Part shown: one piece after another, positions 8,797 through 16,562 of the stretch
Numbering within the stretch: the first letter of the stretch is position 1
Layout of the letters: every line of letters starts with the position of its first letter
Assembly (NCBI RefSeq): GCF_026341815.1
Contig: NZ_JAPENX010000001.1
Location: 1,984,001 to 2,048,000, forward strand
Direction: 5' to 3'
Length of the DNA stretch: 64,000 nt
DNA from: Streptomyces sp. NBC_00572
GTDB taxonomy: Bacteria; Actinomycetota; Actinomycetes; Streptomycetales; Streptomycetaceae
Program-made: the position numbers and the translations under genes
Notes under the pieces: model-generated
Database searches by the model: none
What the model was told of the DNA's origin: nothing
What the model saw: the letters and a program-made list of their open reading frames with translations, nothing else

Positions 8797-9527
8797 ACGT
8801 TCCCCAGGAACCCGGGGTCCGTCTCTCCGAGCCCCACGCTCGCCTCCCGCTCGAACTCCAGGAGTTCCGCCGTCGTCACGACGCGCCGGCTGGTCGCGGC
8901 CAGGTCGCGGTGCGCCTCCTGCGACCACAGCGGCGGGTAGAGGGTGAGCCCCCGGTCGCCGTCCAGCGAGCGGACCTCGTCCTGCCAGCCGGGCCAGCGC
9001 AGCCCCTCGTAGAACTCCTCGGTGCCGCCGGACAGCATCCACGACAGCCAGGCCGCGAACCCGGCGCCCAGCGCCTCCCAGCTCAGCGAGTCCGGCGCGA
9101 AGTACACCATCTCGCCGGGCTGCCCCGGCAGCCCGACCTCGTCCGCGGTCCCGCCCTGGATGACGAACACCCCGCCGAGGACGTCGTGCGCCACGACGAG
9201 CCCGGCCCCGGGCCGCCACTCCGGGTCGGCCCGCGCGTCGGCGGGGTAGTCGTTGACCCGCGCGAGCGACGGCATCCGCCGGTCGTTGTCGACGGCGGGG
9301 CTGCCGTACACCCGCAGCCAGCCGTCGTCGACGAACGCCCCGCCGCTGTGCAGGACGAACGCCCCCAGGAACGACCGCACGGTCACCTGCGTCCGCAGCA
9401 GCGTGTCCGCGCCCCGCACCCCGTCGGCGTCCAGCACCTCGACGGGCACGGACGCCGTCCGCAGCTTCTCGTCGAGGGCCGGCCACGCGGGGTCCTCGAC
9501 GTCGATCAACTCACTCAGTTCACGCAC
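8793..9527 (-). CDS. DUF2625 family protein
   Basis: A 244-residue cytoplasmic protein that matches the DUF2625 family by its opening (RELSELIDVEDPAWP), the central FVLHSGG..VDDGWLRV..S segment and GEMVYFAPDSLSWE. No biochemical role is known to me. The GTG at 9527 is chosen because family members begin at this point; the frame is open further upstream but without family similarity. It is coupled to the following GNAT gene by a four-base overlap, so the two probably act together or share regulation. Confidence 0.8.
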   Translation of the reverse strand: MRELSELIDVEDPAWPALDEKLRTASVPVEVLDADGVRGADTLLRTQVTVRSFLGAFVLHSGGAFVDDGWLRVYGSPAVDNDRRMPSLARVNDYPADARADPEWRPGAGLVVAHDVLGGVFVIQGGTADEVGLPGQPGEMVYFAPDSLSWEALGAGFAAWLSWMLSGGTEEFYEGLRWPGWQDEVRSLDGDRGLTLYPPLWSQEAHRDLAATSRRVVTTAELLEFEREASVGLGETDPGFLGNV

Positions 9528-9658
9528 GGGAGCATGCTCGCACGCCCGCCGCTGCCGTCCATGTCCCAGACTCCCTGACCGTTTCGCTTCCCCATGAGAC
9601 GTCCCCCGCCTTCGTGTGTGCACTCGAACGAACGGCTCCGAGCCTAGGAAGACCATGA

Positions 9659-10690
9659 TCAGCAGGCTGTGCGCTCGGCGCACGATTCTTTGACGCTCGG
9701 TGCAGGCCCCGACCGGCTCCCCAGCGTCCACGCGCGGAACTCGGTCGGGCTCACCCCGTACGCCTCCCGGAACGACCTGCTGAACACCGCCGGGCCGCTG
9801 AACCCCCACCGGGCCGCGATCGCGTGCACGGGAAACGTGAGCAGCTCGGGCCGTTCGAGATCGGCCCGGCACCGTTCGAGCCGCCGCCGCCGGATGCGGG
9901 CCTGGACGGTCTCACCGTCGCCCCTGAAGAGCTGGTGGAGGGTGCGGACCGAGAGGTTGTGGTGGGCCGCCACGGCGACCGGGGTCAGGTCCGGATCACC
10001 GAGGTTGTACTCGATGAACACGTGGATCCGGCGGAGCAGCGCCCGCGCCCGCACCTCGGCGGGGAGCTGCTTCCCGGCGTCGGTGTTCTGTGCCAGGCAG
10101 GCCGCCGCGAGATCGATCGCGGTGGCCCCGATCCGGCTCAGTTCGTCCGGCGTGCACGCGCCGCCGTGCACGACGAGCGAGCGCAGGAAGTCGGCGAGGA
10201 TCGCCCCCAGTCCGCTGCCGCCCGACATCCGGCCGGCGAGCAGCCGGTCGAGCCGGTCGGCACGCAACGGCAGGACATCTCGCGGGAGTTGGAGGATCAC
10301 CAGCTGTCCGGGGTCGCCGTCGGAGACGTACCGTGCGTCGGAGGGGCGTGAGGTGTCCCAGAAGACGAGGTCCCCGGCCTCGGCCTCGCAGCTGTTCCCG
10401 TTCTGGACGAGGGTCATGGCGCCCTTGGTCACGAGCCCCAGCTGGTACTGCTCGGGGTCGCCCCGCCTGATCAGCGCGGGCGTGCGCTGCGAACGCAACG
10501 GCGAGTAGGCGACCTTGGACACCTGGAGCTCCCCCAGGTCGAGGAGGGCCGCCTCGGCCGTGAAGCCGGCGGGCCGCTCGCCGCCGAGCATGGTGAGCCT
10601 GGTGGGCATCACCTCCCGCGAGATCATGTCCGCGAACCACTCGAACCGCTCCCCGCCGGGCAGCTCCCCCGACGACACCACCGACCACAT
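9659..10690 (-). CDS. AraC-family transcriptional regulator
   Basis: A 343-residue regulator with an N-terminal cupin-like ligand domain of the AraC_binding_2 type (about residues 20-190) and a C-terminal pair of helix-turn-helix motifs (about 235-330). The second ends in the family signature GFSGPAVFSRSFREAYGVSP..FR. It lies upstream of, and on the same strand as, the DUF2625-GNAT pair with a gap of about 130 bases, and is divergent from the MepB-like gene about 190 bases away. Which of these it controls cannot be told from sequence. Confidence 0.9.
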   Translation of the reverse strand: MWSVVSSGELPGGERFEWFADMISREVMPTRLTMLGGERPAGFTAEAALLDLGELQVSKVAYSPLRSQRTPALIRRGDPEQYQLGLVTKGAMTLVQNGNSCEAEAGDLVFWDTSRPSDARYVSDGDPGQLVILQLPRDVLPLRADRLDRLLAGRMSGGSGLGAILADFLRSLVVHGGACTPDELSRIGATAIDLAAACLAQNTDAGKQLPAEVRARALLRRIHVFIEYNLGDPDLTPVAVAAHHNLSVRTLHQLFRGDGETVQARIRRRRLERCRADLERPELLTFPVHAIAARWGFSGPAVFSRSFREAYGVSPTEFRAWTLGSRSGPAPSVKESCAERTAC

Positions 10691-10884
10691 CGACCGATTC
10701 CTCCGATCCCCCGACTCGACTCGACCACGACGGTCAAGACGATCAAGACTCCCAAGATGACGTTGGCCAGAATGCAGTGGCGCGAACGCAATCGCCGCAG
10801 GGTTTCACAACCGGCGTGGCGCGCCGCCCCTCGGGCGCTTCGGTGATCCGCTCGCCGAGAGTCGGGGCGTGACAGGGTGGCCGG

Positions 10885-11427
10885 ATGACGACCGACCGCG
10901 CGCACTCCCCCGACCCGACCCCACTCCACGAAGATCTCCGCGCGGCGCAGGCGCTCGTCCACGACCCCTGCGGGTTCACCTGCTCGCGGCCGGTGCCGGA
11001 ACCCGAGTCCGCCGACTACGCGGCCCACGCCTTCACCGTCGACGGCCGTTCCGTCCGGTTCCGGGTGGCGAGGACGACCCCGACGAAGGTCGGCCAGTTC
11101 GTCACCGTGTGGAAGCGTTCCTCCGCCGGGCCGATCGCGCCTTTCGACACGGCGGACGGCATCGACCTGGTCGTCATCAGCTGCCGGAACAACCCTGACC
11201 ACTTCGGGCAGTTCGTCTTCCCCCTGGAGGCGCTCCGCCGGCACGGCGTGGTCTCGGAGAACGGCTCGGGCGGGAAGCGGGGATTCCGCGTCTACCCGCC
11301 GTGGGTGACCACGACCAACCGCCAGGCCGCCCGTACGCAGGCCTGGCAGCTGGACCACTTCCTGTACGTACCCGAGGACGGAACGCCCGTCGACCGGGCC
11401 CGCGCCCGCGAGCTCTACGGCCGGTGA
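10885..11427 (+). CDS. MepB-like protein
   Basis: A 180-residue protein matching the MepB family, named after the third gene of the Staphylococcus mepRAB multidrug operon, whose function is unclear. The diagnostic core is the stretch ARTTPTKVGQFVTVWKR near residues 62-78, followed by DLVVISCRNN and a C-terminal half with GKRGFRVYPPW and TRTQAWQ-type residues. No MepA-type efflux pump is nearby. It is transcribed away from the AraC regulator, which may control it. The start ATG opens a short disordered leader before the conserved domain. Confidence 0.8.
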   Translation: MTTDRAHSPDPTPLHEDLRAAQALVHDPCGFTCSRPVPEPESADYAAHAFTVDGRSVRFRVARTTPTKVGQFVTVWKRSSAGPIAPFDTADGIDLVVISCRNNPDHFGQFVFPLEALRRHGVVSENGSGGKRGFRVYPPWVTTTNRQAARTQAWQLDHFLYVPEDGTPVDRARARELYGR

Positions 11428-11500
11428 CCACCCCGGGCCCCCCGGGCCCCCCGGGCCCTCCCGAGGAAGACCCGGCCGTCCGGGAGCGCGGCGCGGCGCC

Positions 11501-11920
11501 TCAGCAGGGCACCCTGGTGGCGCTGCCGAGGATCTTGGTCGGCGTGATGCGGGCGACCACGCGGACGTGTTCCGGCGGAGCCTCCTCGTACTCCTTGCCG
11601 CCGCCCGGACCGAGGTACTCCTCGGCGATGCGGACGGCCACCGCCCGGCCGGTGTCCTCGGTGAGGGTGGCCGTACCGCGTATCTCGACGTACAGGTCGG
11701 GGTCGGCGGGGTCGAAGACGGTCAGGCCGACGCGCGGATCCCGGAGCATGTTCAGCGCCTTGCGCCGGCTCTGCGTCGTGGAGATCAGCAGCTCGCCGCC
11801 GTCCCGGCTGACCCAGACCACCGAACTCTGCGGGGCGCCGTCGGGGTTGAGGGTGGCCAGGACGGCCATGTGCGGGGCGTCGAGCAGGCCACGCACGGTG
11901 TCGTTCATCTCGATAGTCAT
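11501..11920 (-). CDS. PPOX-class F420-dependent oxidoreductase
   Basis: A 139-residue split-barrel flavin/deazaflavin protein of the pyridoxamine oxidase-like family. The conserved opening LLDAPHMAVLATLNPDGAPQ, the central VVWVSRDGGELLISTTQSRRK and the DPRVGLTVFDP segment are hallmarks of the small actinobacterial enzymes that use coenzyme F420. The substrate is unknown. The ATG at 11920 gives the usual length for the family; the open frame upstream of it is non-coding by comparison. It is divergent from the ABC transporter operon across a 414-base gap. Confidence 0.88.
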   Translation of the reverse strand: MTIEMNDTVRGLLDAPHMAVLATLNPDGAPQSSVVWVSRDGGELLISTTQSRRKALNMLRDPRVGLTVFDPADPDLYVEIRGTATLTEDTGRAVAVRIAEEYLGPGGGKEYEEAPPEHVRVVARITPTKILGSATRVPC

Positions 11921-12334
11921 GTCAGGGAGGCTATTCGGGACCTCGGGGAGGTGCACCGGAATACCTGCCCACCGCCTGAGGCCGACGGCGATCGGACCGT
12001 CGGACCGCCGGACCACGCTCCGGGGGCGGCGGACCGCCCCGCCCCCTGGCTCGATGTCACCGCCGCGGCCATGCCCCTTTCCTCCGGAACCACCCGTGAG
12101 GCGTTCTCGGCCAGTTCGACGAGTTTCGACATCACCCCTCAAGCCAATTGGCCGAGAATACCCCCAGAAAATCCGACGCTTGAAAACATAAGATCGAACG
12201 ACGCTTTGCATCCGTCATCGTCTTGGATCGAGCAATACGGCGGAGGGTAAAGGCCGATTCCGTCCTGTGCCCCACGCGGCAGCCCGGACCCTGCGGTCCC
12301 GGCGGCCGCCCGGGCAGCAGAGTGAGGACAGCAA
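11921..12334. other. Intergenic leader of the ABC operon with a less GC-rich segment
   Basis: This 414-base gap between a PPOX reductase and an ABC transporter operon has two parts. The first ~190 bases are normal high-GC sequence. From about 12115 to 12250 the composition falls to around 50 percent GC, unusual for this window, with A/T-rich runs near 12170-12195. It may hold the promoter of the ABC operon, a short peptide gene (see the 12071-12250 entry), or both. A ribosome binding site (GAGG) precedes the ATG at 12335. Confidence 0.5.
12071..12250 (+). CDS. Candidate short peptide gene upstream of an ABC exporter
   Basis: An open frame of 59 residues, starting at an ATG and ending in TAA, an unusual stop for this genome. 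It is rich in Ser, Thr, Asn and Pro, starts MPLSSGTTREAFSA and ends SSSWIEQYGGG, and lies 84 bases before the ABC ATPase gene in the same direction. Its composition differs from the Arg/Ala-rich shadow frames of this genome, which is why I list it. Against it: no ribosome binding site precedes the ATG, no peptide-modifying enzyme lies nearby, and the segment could simply be a promoter region. A precursor or signal peptide is possible but unproven. Confidence 0.25.
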   Translation: MPLSSGTTREAFSASSTSFDITPQANWPRIPPENPTLENIRSNDALHPSSSWIEQYGGG

Positions 12335-13027
12335 ATGGGCACCGAAACCATGCGACCCGTCCTGGAGATCGAAGGACTGGCACACTCTCTCGGCGCGCGG
12401 ACTCTGTTCGCCGAACTTTCGATGACCTTGCGGAGCGGTGAATCCGTCGCTGTGACCGGCCCCAGCGGATCGGGGAAAAGCACGTTGCTGTCCTGCGTAC
12501 TGGGCCTGATCACACCGGCCGCGGGATCGGTGAAGGTGGCGGGCACCGACGTCGTCGGGCTGCGACCCGCCGGCCTGGCCCGACTGCGCGCCCAGACGAT
12601 CGGCATGGTCTTCCAGTTCGGTGAACTGCTCCCCGAGTTGAGCCCCTTGGACAACGTGATGCTCGCGGCCCTGCTGGCCCGTACCGACCGTCTCGGGGCG
12701 CGGGACAGGGCCCGGCGACTCCTCGACGAGCTCGGTGTGCCGTCGGCGACGACGAGCGACGAGCTGTCCGGCGGCGAGCGCCAGCGGACCGCGGTGGCCC
12801 GTGCCCTGATCAACGAACCCGCTCTGCTGCTCGCCGACGAACCGACCGGCGCGCTGGACACGGAGACGCGCGACCGCACGGCCGAGCTGCTCTTCGACCT
12901 GCCCCGGCGCTACGCGTGCGGGTTGCTCGTGGTCACCCACGACCCGGTTGTCGCCGCACGGGCCGACCGCATACTGCGCCTCGAAGCGGGCGTCCTGCGG
13001 CCGACGGCCTCCGGCGCGTCCGCATGA
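12335..13027 (+). CDS. ABC transporter ATP-binding protein, MacB/LolD type
   Basis: The 230-residue ATPase of an export-type ABC system. It has Walker A GPSGSGKST at 42-50, Q-loop in GMVFQFGELLP, signature LSGGERQ at 144-150, Walker B ending LLLADEPTG near 165-172 and the switch histidine in VVTHDP. This group powers FtsX-fold permeases that act on substrates in the envelope or export peptides. A GAGG ribosome binding site precedes the ATG. It overlaps the permease gene by four bases (ATGA), so the two proteins are made together. The substrate is unknown. Confidence 0.93.
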   Translation: MGTETMRPVLEIEGLAHSLGARTLFAELSMTLRSGESVAVTGPSGSGKSTLLSCVLGLITPAAGSVKVAGTDVVGLRPAGLARLRAQTIGMVFQFGELLPELSPLDNVMLAALLARTDRLGARDRARRLLDELGVPSATTSDELSGGERQRTAVARALINEPALLLADEPTGALDTETRDRTAELLFDLPRRYACGLLVVTHDPVVAARADRILRLEAGVLRPTASGASA

Positions 13028-15303
13028 CCGCCGCGACACGCGCGAACCCGGTGACACGCGCCGGGGACGGCCTGGCGCTCGCGAGTCGGCTCCTCGCCAT
13101 CGGGCGGGTGGCGGGCCGGCGCGCCGAGGCCGGCGGCGTACGCTTCACCGCCCTGCTCCTCGCGACGCTGACCCTCGCTCTCGGCCTGGGGAGCCTCGTC
13201 GCCGTCCACGCCGTGTACACGGGCAAGGAGGAGCGCCGGACGGCCAGGACTCCCGTCGCCTCCGACGAGGCCCTGAAGGAAACGTCCGACGCCACGGCCT
13301 GGCTGGTGGGGTCCGACTCGCTCGACGGCGAACGCCGTTTCAGCGTCGTGTACTTGTCCCCGCTGAAGGGGGACGCGCCCCTGCCGCCCGGGCTCGACCA
13401 CTGGCCGGCACCGGGCGAGGCGGTGCTGTCCCCCGCCCTCCGGAAGGCGGGCGCCGGTGAGGACATCGACCACCGCTACGGCCCACTGGCCGGCACGATC
13501 GGCGAGCGGGGACTGGACGAGCCGTCCGAGTGGCTCGCGTACGTGCGGCCCCGCGACGGCCTGGACGCCGAGCGGCCCCATTCGGTCGTCACCGGGTTCG
13601 GCCCGGCGGCCGGGCGGGTGACGAGCGGTCTGGAGCCGGGCACGGGCCGGCTGGACGAGAAACCCGAGTGGATGTTCCAGGCCGCCGTCCTCGGCATGCT
13701 CGTCCTGCCGGCCGTCGCCCTGCTGGTCGTGGCGGCGCGCACCGGTGCTCATGCCCGTGACCGCAGGACCGCGCTCGTCGCCGCGCTCGGCGGACGACGG
13801 CGGGACCGGGCGCTGATCGCGAGCGGCGAGGCCGGGCCTCCGGCCCTGCTCGGCACGGGCGTCGGGGCTGTGGCCGTCGCCGCGGCCGTCCTGTACGACG
13901 TCCGTATCCCCTACACCGACTACGTCCTCTCCTCCACCCATCTGCGTCCGTACGGCTGGGCGGCCGCACTCGCCCCGCTCGCGGCGCTCCTGGTCGTCCT
14001 GACGGCGGTGGTGCTCGCCGACCTGGCACCCCGCCGGGGCGCGTCCGGAACGCGGCCGCTCGGCGCGTCCCGCAGCACCTGGCTGCCCCGCCTCGCCGTG
14101 CTGTGCCCCCTCATGATCGCCCTGGCGGTGTGGGGCCCCGAGTTCTTCCCGCCGGACACCCCGACGCGCACGCTCGCCAGCTGGGCGGGCATCGCCGGCA
14201 CGATCCTGACCCTTCCCGCGGCCATCGCGACCGTCACCGCCAAGGCCGGGAACCTGCTCGCCCGGCAGGGACGGAAGCACGACCTGCCCGGAACGCTCAT
14301 CGCGGGCCGGCGCACCAGCACCCATCCCGGCGGGACGGCCCGGCTCGTCAGCGGTGTCTCGATCGCGCTCATCCTGCTCATGCAGGCCATCGCCTGGCAG
14401 GGGCTGTTCGGGGCACAGGCCACCGAGGCACGGCAGACCCTCGACCGCATCGGCCGCAGCATGGTCACCGTGGGCGCCCGCGGCGAGGTGTCCGCCTCCG
14501 CCATGACCGCGTTCCTCACCCGCGCCGAGGGGGCCGAGGCCGTTCTGATGACCCTTCGGCGCGACGGCCGGGACACGCGCATGACCCTCGACGGCGACTG
14601 TGCCGCCCTGACCGCACTGGGGCTGCCCTGTCCGGCACGCGAGACACGTCTCGACGCGCTCCCGGCGGACCCGCGACTGCGGGAGCTGGTCCGCCGGACC
14701 CCCCAACCGGATCCGGAGGTCGTCGTCCGCCGCACCGACACCCGGACGCTGGCGGAACGCGCTGCTCCAGACGTCCCCGGTGCGACCCTCGTCCTCGTGC
14801 GCCCGGACGGACAGTCGCTCTCCGTACCCGCCCTCAAGCGCCTGTCGCACGAGGTGTTCCCACGCGGCGCGGCCGTCAGGGCGCCGGACGAGGATCAACT
14901 CACCGCGGGCGTCCCCAACCGTGACCAGGGCCGCTGGAGCGCCCTGTTCGGGATGATCGGCATCGCCGTACTCGCCACGACGGCGGGCCTCAGCGCGATG
15001 GCGGAGTTCCTGCGGCAGGGCCGCGCCCTCGCGCCCCTGTCCGTACTCACCGGCGGGCTACGGGTGTTCCGTACCAGCGCGGCATGGTCGGTCCTCGCCC
15101 CGCTGGCCCTCGCCGGATCCGCGGGCACCGCCGTGGCGACCGCACTCGCGGCGCCGGTCTCCGCCAGCGGCGAGTCGTACATCACCGGAGGGCTGATCCT
15201 TTCGGCGACCGGCGTCGTCCTGGTGGTCAGCGTGCTCCTGTGGACCTGGGCCTCGCGGGTCGCCGTCCGGCAGGCACGGAAGTGGCGCCCGAGCGGGGAC
15301 TGA
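13024..15303 (+). CDS. FtsX-like ABC transporter permease
   Basis: A 759-residue membrane subunit with an N-terminal membrane segment (about residues 35-62), a large extracytoplasmic part (about 65-225), a middle membrane bundle (about 225-480), a second extracytoplasmic part and a C-terminal bundle of three helices (about 640-750). This is the FtsX/MacB-like 'two-repeat' layout. It partners the overlapping ATPase. Compared with the MacB-like pair at 36-39 kb, this permease is more divergent and its extracytoplasmic loops show no family I can name. A peptide exporter or antimicrobial-resistance role is possible but only inferred. Confidence 0.85.
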   Translation: MTAATRANPVTRAGDGLALASRLLAIGRVAGRRAEAGGVRFTALLLATLTLALGLGSLVAVHAVYTGKEERRTARTPVASDEALKETSDATAWLVGSDSLDGERRFSVVYLSPLKGDAPLPPGLDHWPAPGEAVLSPALRKAGAGEDIDHRYGPLAGTIGERGLDEPSEWLAYVRPRDGLDAERPHSVVTGFGPAAGRVTSGLEPGTGRLDEKPEWMFQAAVLGMLVLPAVALLVVAARTGAHARDRRTALVAALGGRRRDRALIASGEAGPPALLGTGVGAVAVAAAVLYDVRIPYTDYVLSSTHLRPYGWAAALAPLAALLVVLTAVVLADLAPRRGASGTRPLGASRSTWLPRLAVLCPLMIALAVWGPEFFPPDTPTRTLASWAGIAGTILTLPAAIATVTAKAGNLLARQGRKHDLPGTLIAGRRTSTHPGGTARLVSGVSIALILLMQAIAWQGLFGAQATEARQTLDRIGRSMVTVGARGEVSASAMTAFLTRAEGAEAVLMTLRRDGRDTRMTLDGDCAALTALGLPCPARETRLDALPADPRLRELVRRTPQPDPEVVVRRTDTRTLAERAAPDVPGATLVLVRPDGQSLSVPALKRLSHEVFPRGAAVRAPDEDQLTAGVPNRDQGRWSALFGMIGIAVLATTAGLSAMAEFLRQGRALAPLSVLTGGLRVFRTSAAWSVLAPLALAGSAGTAVATALAAPVSASGESYITGGLILSATGVVLVVSVLLWTWASRVAVRQARKWRPSGD

Positions 15304-15304
15304 C

Positions 15305-16165
15305 TCACGCGGCCGTACGGCGAAGCTCCGCCGCGTCCGCCTCGCAGTACGGGCACTGGCCGGGTTCCGGGGCGCGGAAGGCCGTCTCGTCGCACGTGAC
15401 GCAGAACTGGATCGGGTACGGCCCGGTGGCCCGGGACGGCGTGGGCAGCGGCGGCGGCAGGAGGCTCGTCAGCCGGTGGGACAGCAGGCCCGCCGGGTGT
15501 CTGAGCGTCTCGGGCAGGGACCCGAGCAGGGTCCGGCGTACGGCCTCCAGGCTCGCGCCCCGGGCGAACCAGGCGTCGACCCCGGGCGCCAGGTGCTGGA
15601 TGTCCCGTACGGAGAGCAGCATGCGGGCGTCGTGACGCCGCAGGTCGAGCAGGAACTCGGCGGCGGGGCCCTCGGGGAGGCGGCCACCGGGGGCCTTACG
15701 GACGTCGGGCGACTCGGCGACGACGGGCCCGGGGGCGGCGTCGGGGTCGGGCTCCGGGTCCGGCTCGGGGTCCGACTCCGAGCCCGGCTCCACCTGCCCC
15801 GGCTCGTCAGCCTCCGCAGCGACCGTCACCCCGATCGGCTGGTTGTACGACACCGTCCGGGTCTTGATCTCGCCGTTGGCCTGGCGCTCGCGCGTCCGGG
15901 ACAGGTAGCCGTGCGCCTCCAGTTCGCGCAGGGCGGCGGCGACGCGGATCTCCCCCTCGGGGAAACGCCCGGCCAGCGCCTTGATGCCGACGGGCGTTCC
16001 GACGGGCAGCGACTGGATGTGGAGCGCGAGCCCGATCGCGGTCAGCGAGAGGCGCCCGTGCTGCGCGAGGTGGTTGCCGACGATCGTGTAGCGCGTGGTC
16101 TGCGGCACGTTGGCGTGGACAACGCCCGTACGGGAAGAGGGCGCGCTAGGGTGCTGAGTATCCAT
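15305..16165 (-). CDS. Winged-helix DNA-binding protein with C-terminal zinc ribbon
   Basis: A 286-residue protein with a helix-turn-helix/winged-helix domain at about residues 40-110 (GRLSLTAIGLALHIQ... VAAALRELEAHGYLSR), similar to replication-initiator-like or MarR-like domains in Streptomyces. An acidic Glu/Asp/Pro linker at about 128-150 follows, then a helical region, and a C-terminal zinc ribbon with Cys255, Cys258, Cys271 and Cys274. It ends two bases from the end of the convergent permease gene. It is a common Streptomyces hypothetical regulator; target genes are unknown. Confidence 0.75.
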   Translation of the reverse strand: MDTQHPSAPSSRTGVVHANVPQTTRYTIVGNHLAQHGRLSLTAIGLALHIQSLPVGTPVGIKALAGRFPEGEIRVAAALRELEAHGYLSRTRERQANGEIKTRTVSYNQPIGVTVAAEADEPGQVEPGSESDPEPDPEPDPDAAPGPVVAESPDVRKAPGGRLPEGPAAEFLLDLRRHDARMLLSVRDIQHLAPGVDAWFARGASLEAVRRTLLGSLPETLRHPAGLLSHRLTSLLPPPLPTPSRATGPYPIQFCVTCDETAFRAPEPGQCPYCEADAAELRRTAA

Positions 16166-16562
16166 CGGGAAGGTATCGCTTCCTGTTGGTCAGGCCCTCG
16201 CCCAGGATTCCAGTCCGGTCGGGGGCCGATCTATTTTCAGTTCAGTCCAGTTCGCCGCGAGCATATGCCAGGCAACCGCCCCGAAATCCACTCCAGTTGG
16301 CAGATTCCCTCGTGTGGGTGACGCCCCCTCAGGTGGACCACTCACAGCAGGTGGGGAGGGGTGGGTACTTTCCCTCGGTACTTAAAAGGACGTCGGGACG
16401 GACCACGTCGTGGCCCCGAACGATCCGGTCGTCGGTGACCGATGTCTGCCCCGATGTCTGCCCCGATGTCTGCCCCGATGTCTGCCCCGGCGGACCTGTC
16501 GGCCGGGGCGTCGAGCGGGTCTCGTGGGGCTGTCCACACCGTCGGCGAAAGACATCAAGGCG
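16166..16562. other. Intergenic region before the DUF4157 gene, with short tandem repeats
   Basis: About 400 bases between two divergent genes. It contains A/T-richer sequence around 16340-16390, including two copies of GGTACTT within TACTTTCCCTCGGTACTTAA, plausible promoter material. Further on is a four-copy 12-base tandem repeat (separate entry). The frame of the DUF4157 gene is open through the repeats from about 16410, but the repeats read as CLPR units there and I regard that stretch as leader, not protein. Confidence 0.5.
16441..16488 (+). repeat. Tandem 12-base repeat, four perfect copies
   Basis: The unit GATGTCTGCCCC occurs four times in a row without change, about 75 bases before the likely start of the DUF4157 protein. 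In one frame each unit would read Met-Ser-Ala-Pro and in the frame of the downstream gene Cys-Leu-Pro-Arg. Being a multiple of three, copy-number change would not alter frame, but it would change spacing in the leader. Confidence 0.9.

Noticed and set aside
8793..9872. Longer form of the DUF2625 protein starting near 9872
   Set aside because: The extra ~115 residues cross the promoter region and the reverse strand of the AraC gene and have no similarity to the family.
12132..12218. Minus-strand 28-residue frame with a TTA codon in the leader of the ABC operon
   Set aside because: It overlaps the plus-strand candidate, has no ribosome binding site and no context; it may simply reflect the less GC-rich promoter region.
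16410..16562. Longer DUF4157 protein beginning with Cys-Leu-Pro-Arg repeats
   Set aside because: The extension comes from the 12-base repeats, has no ribosome binding site and no family similarity.
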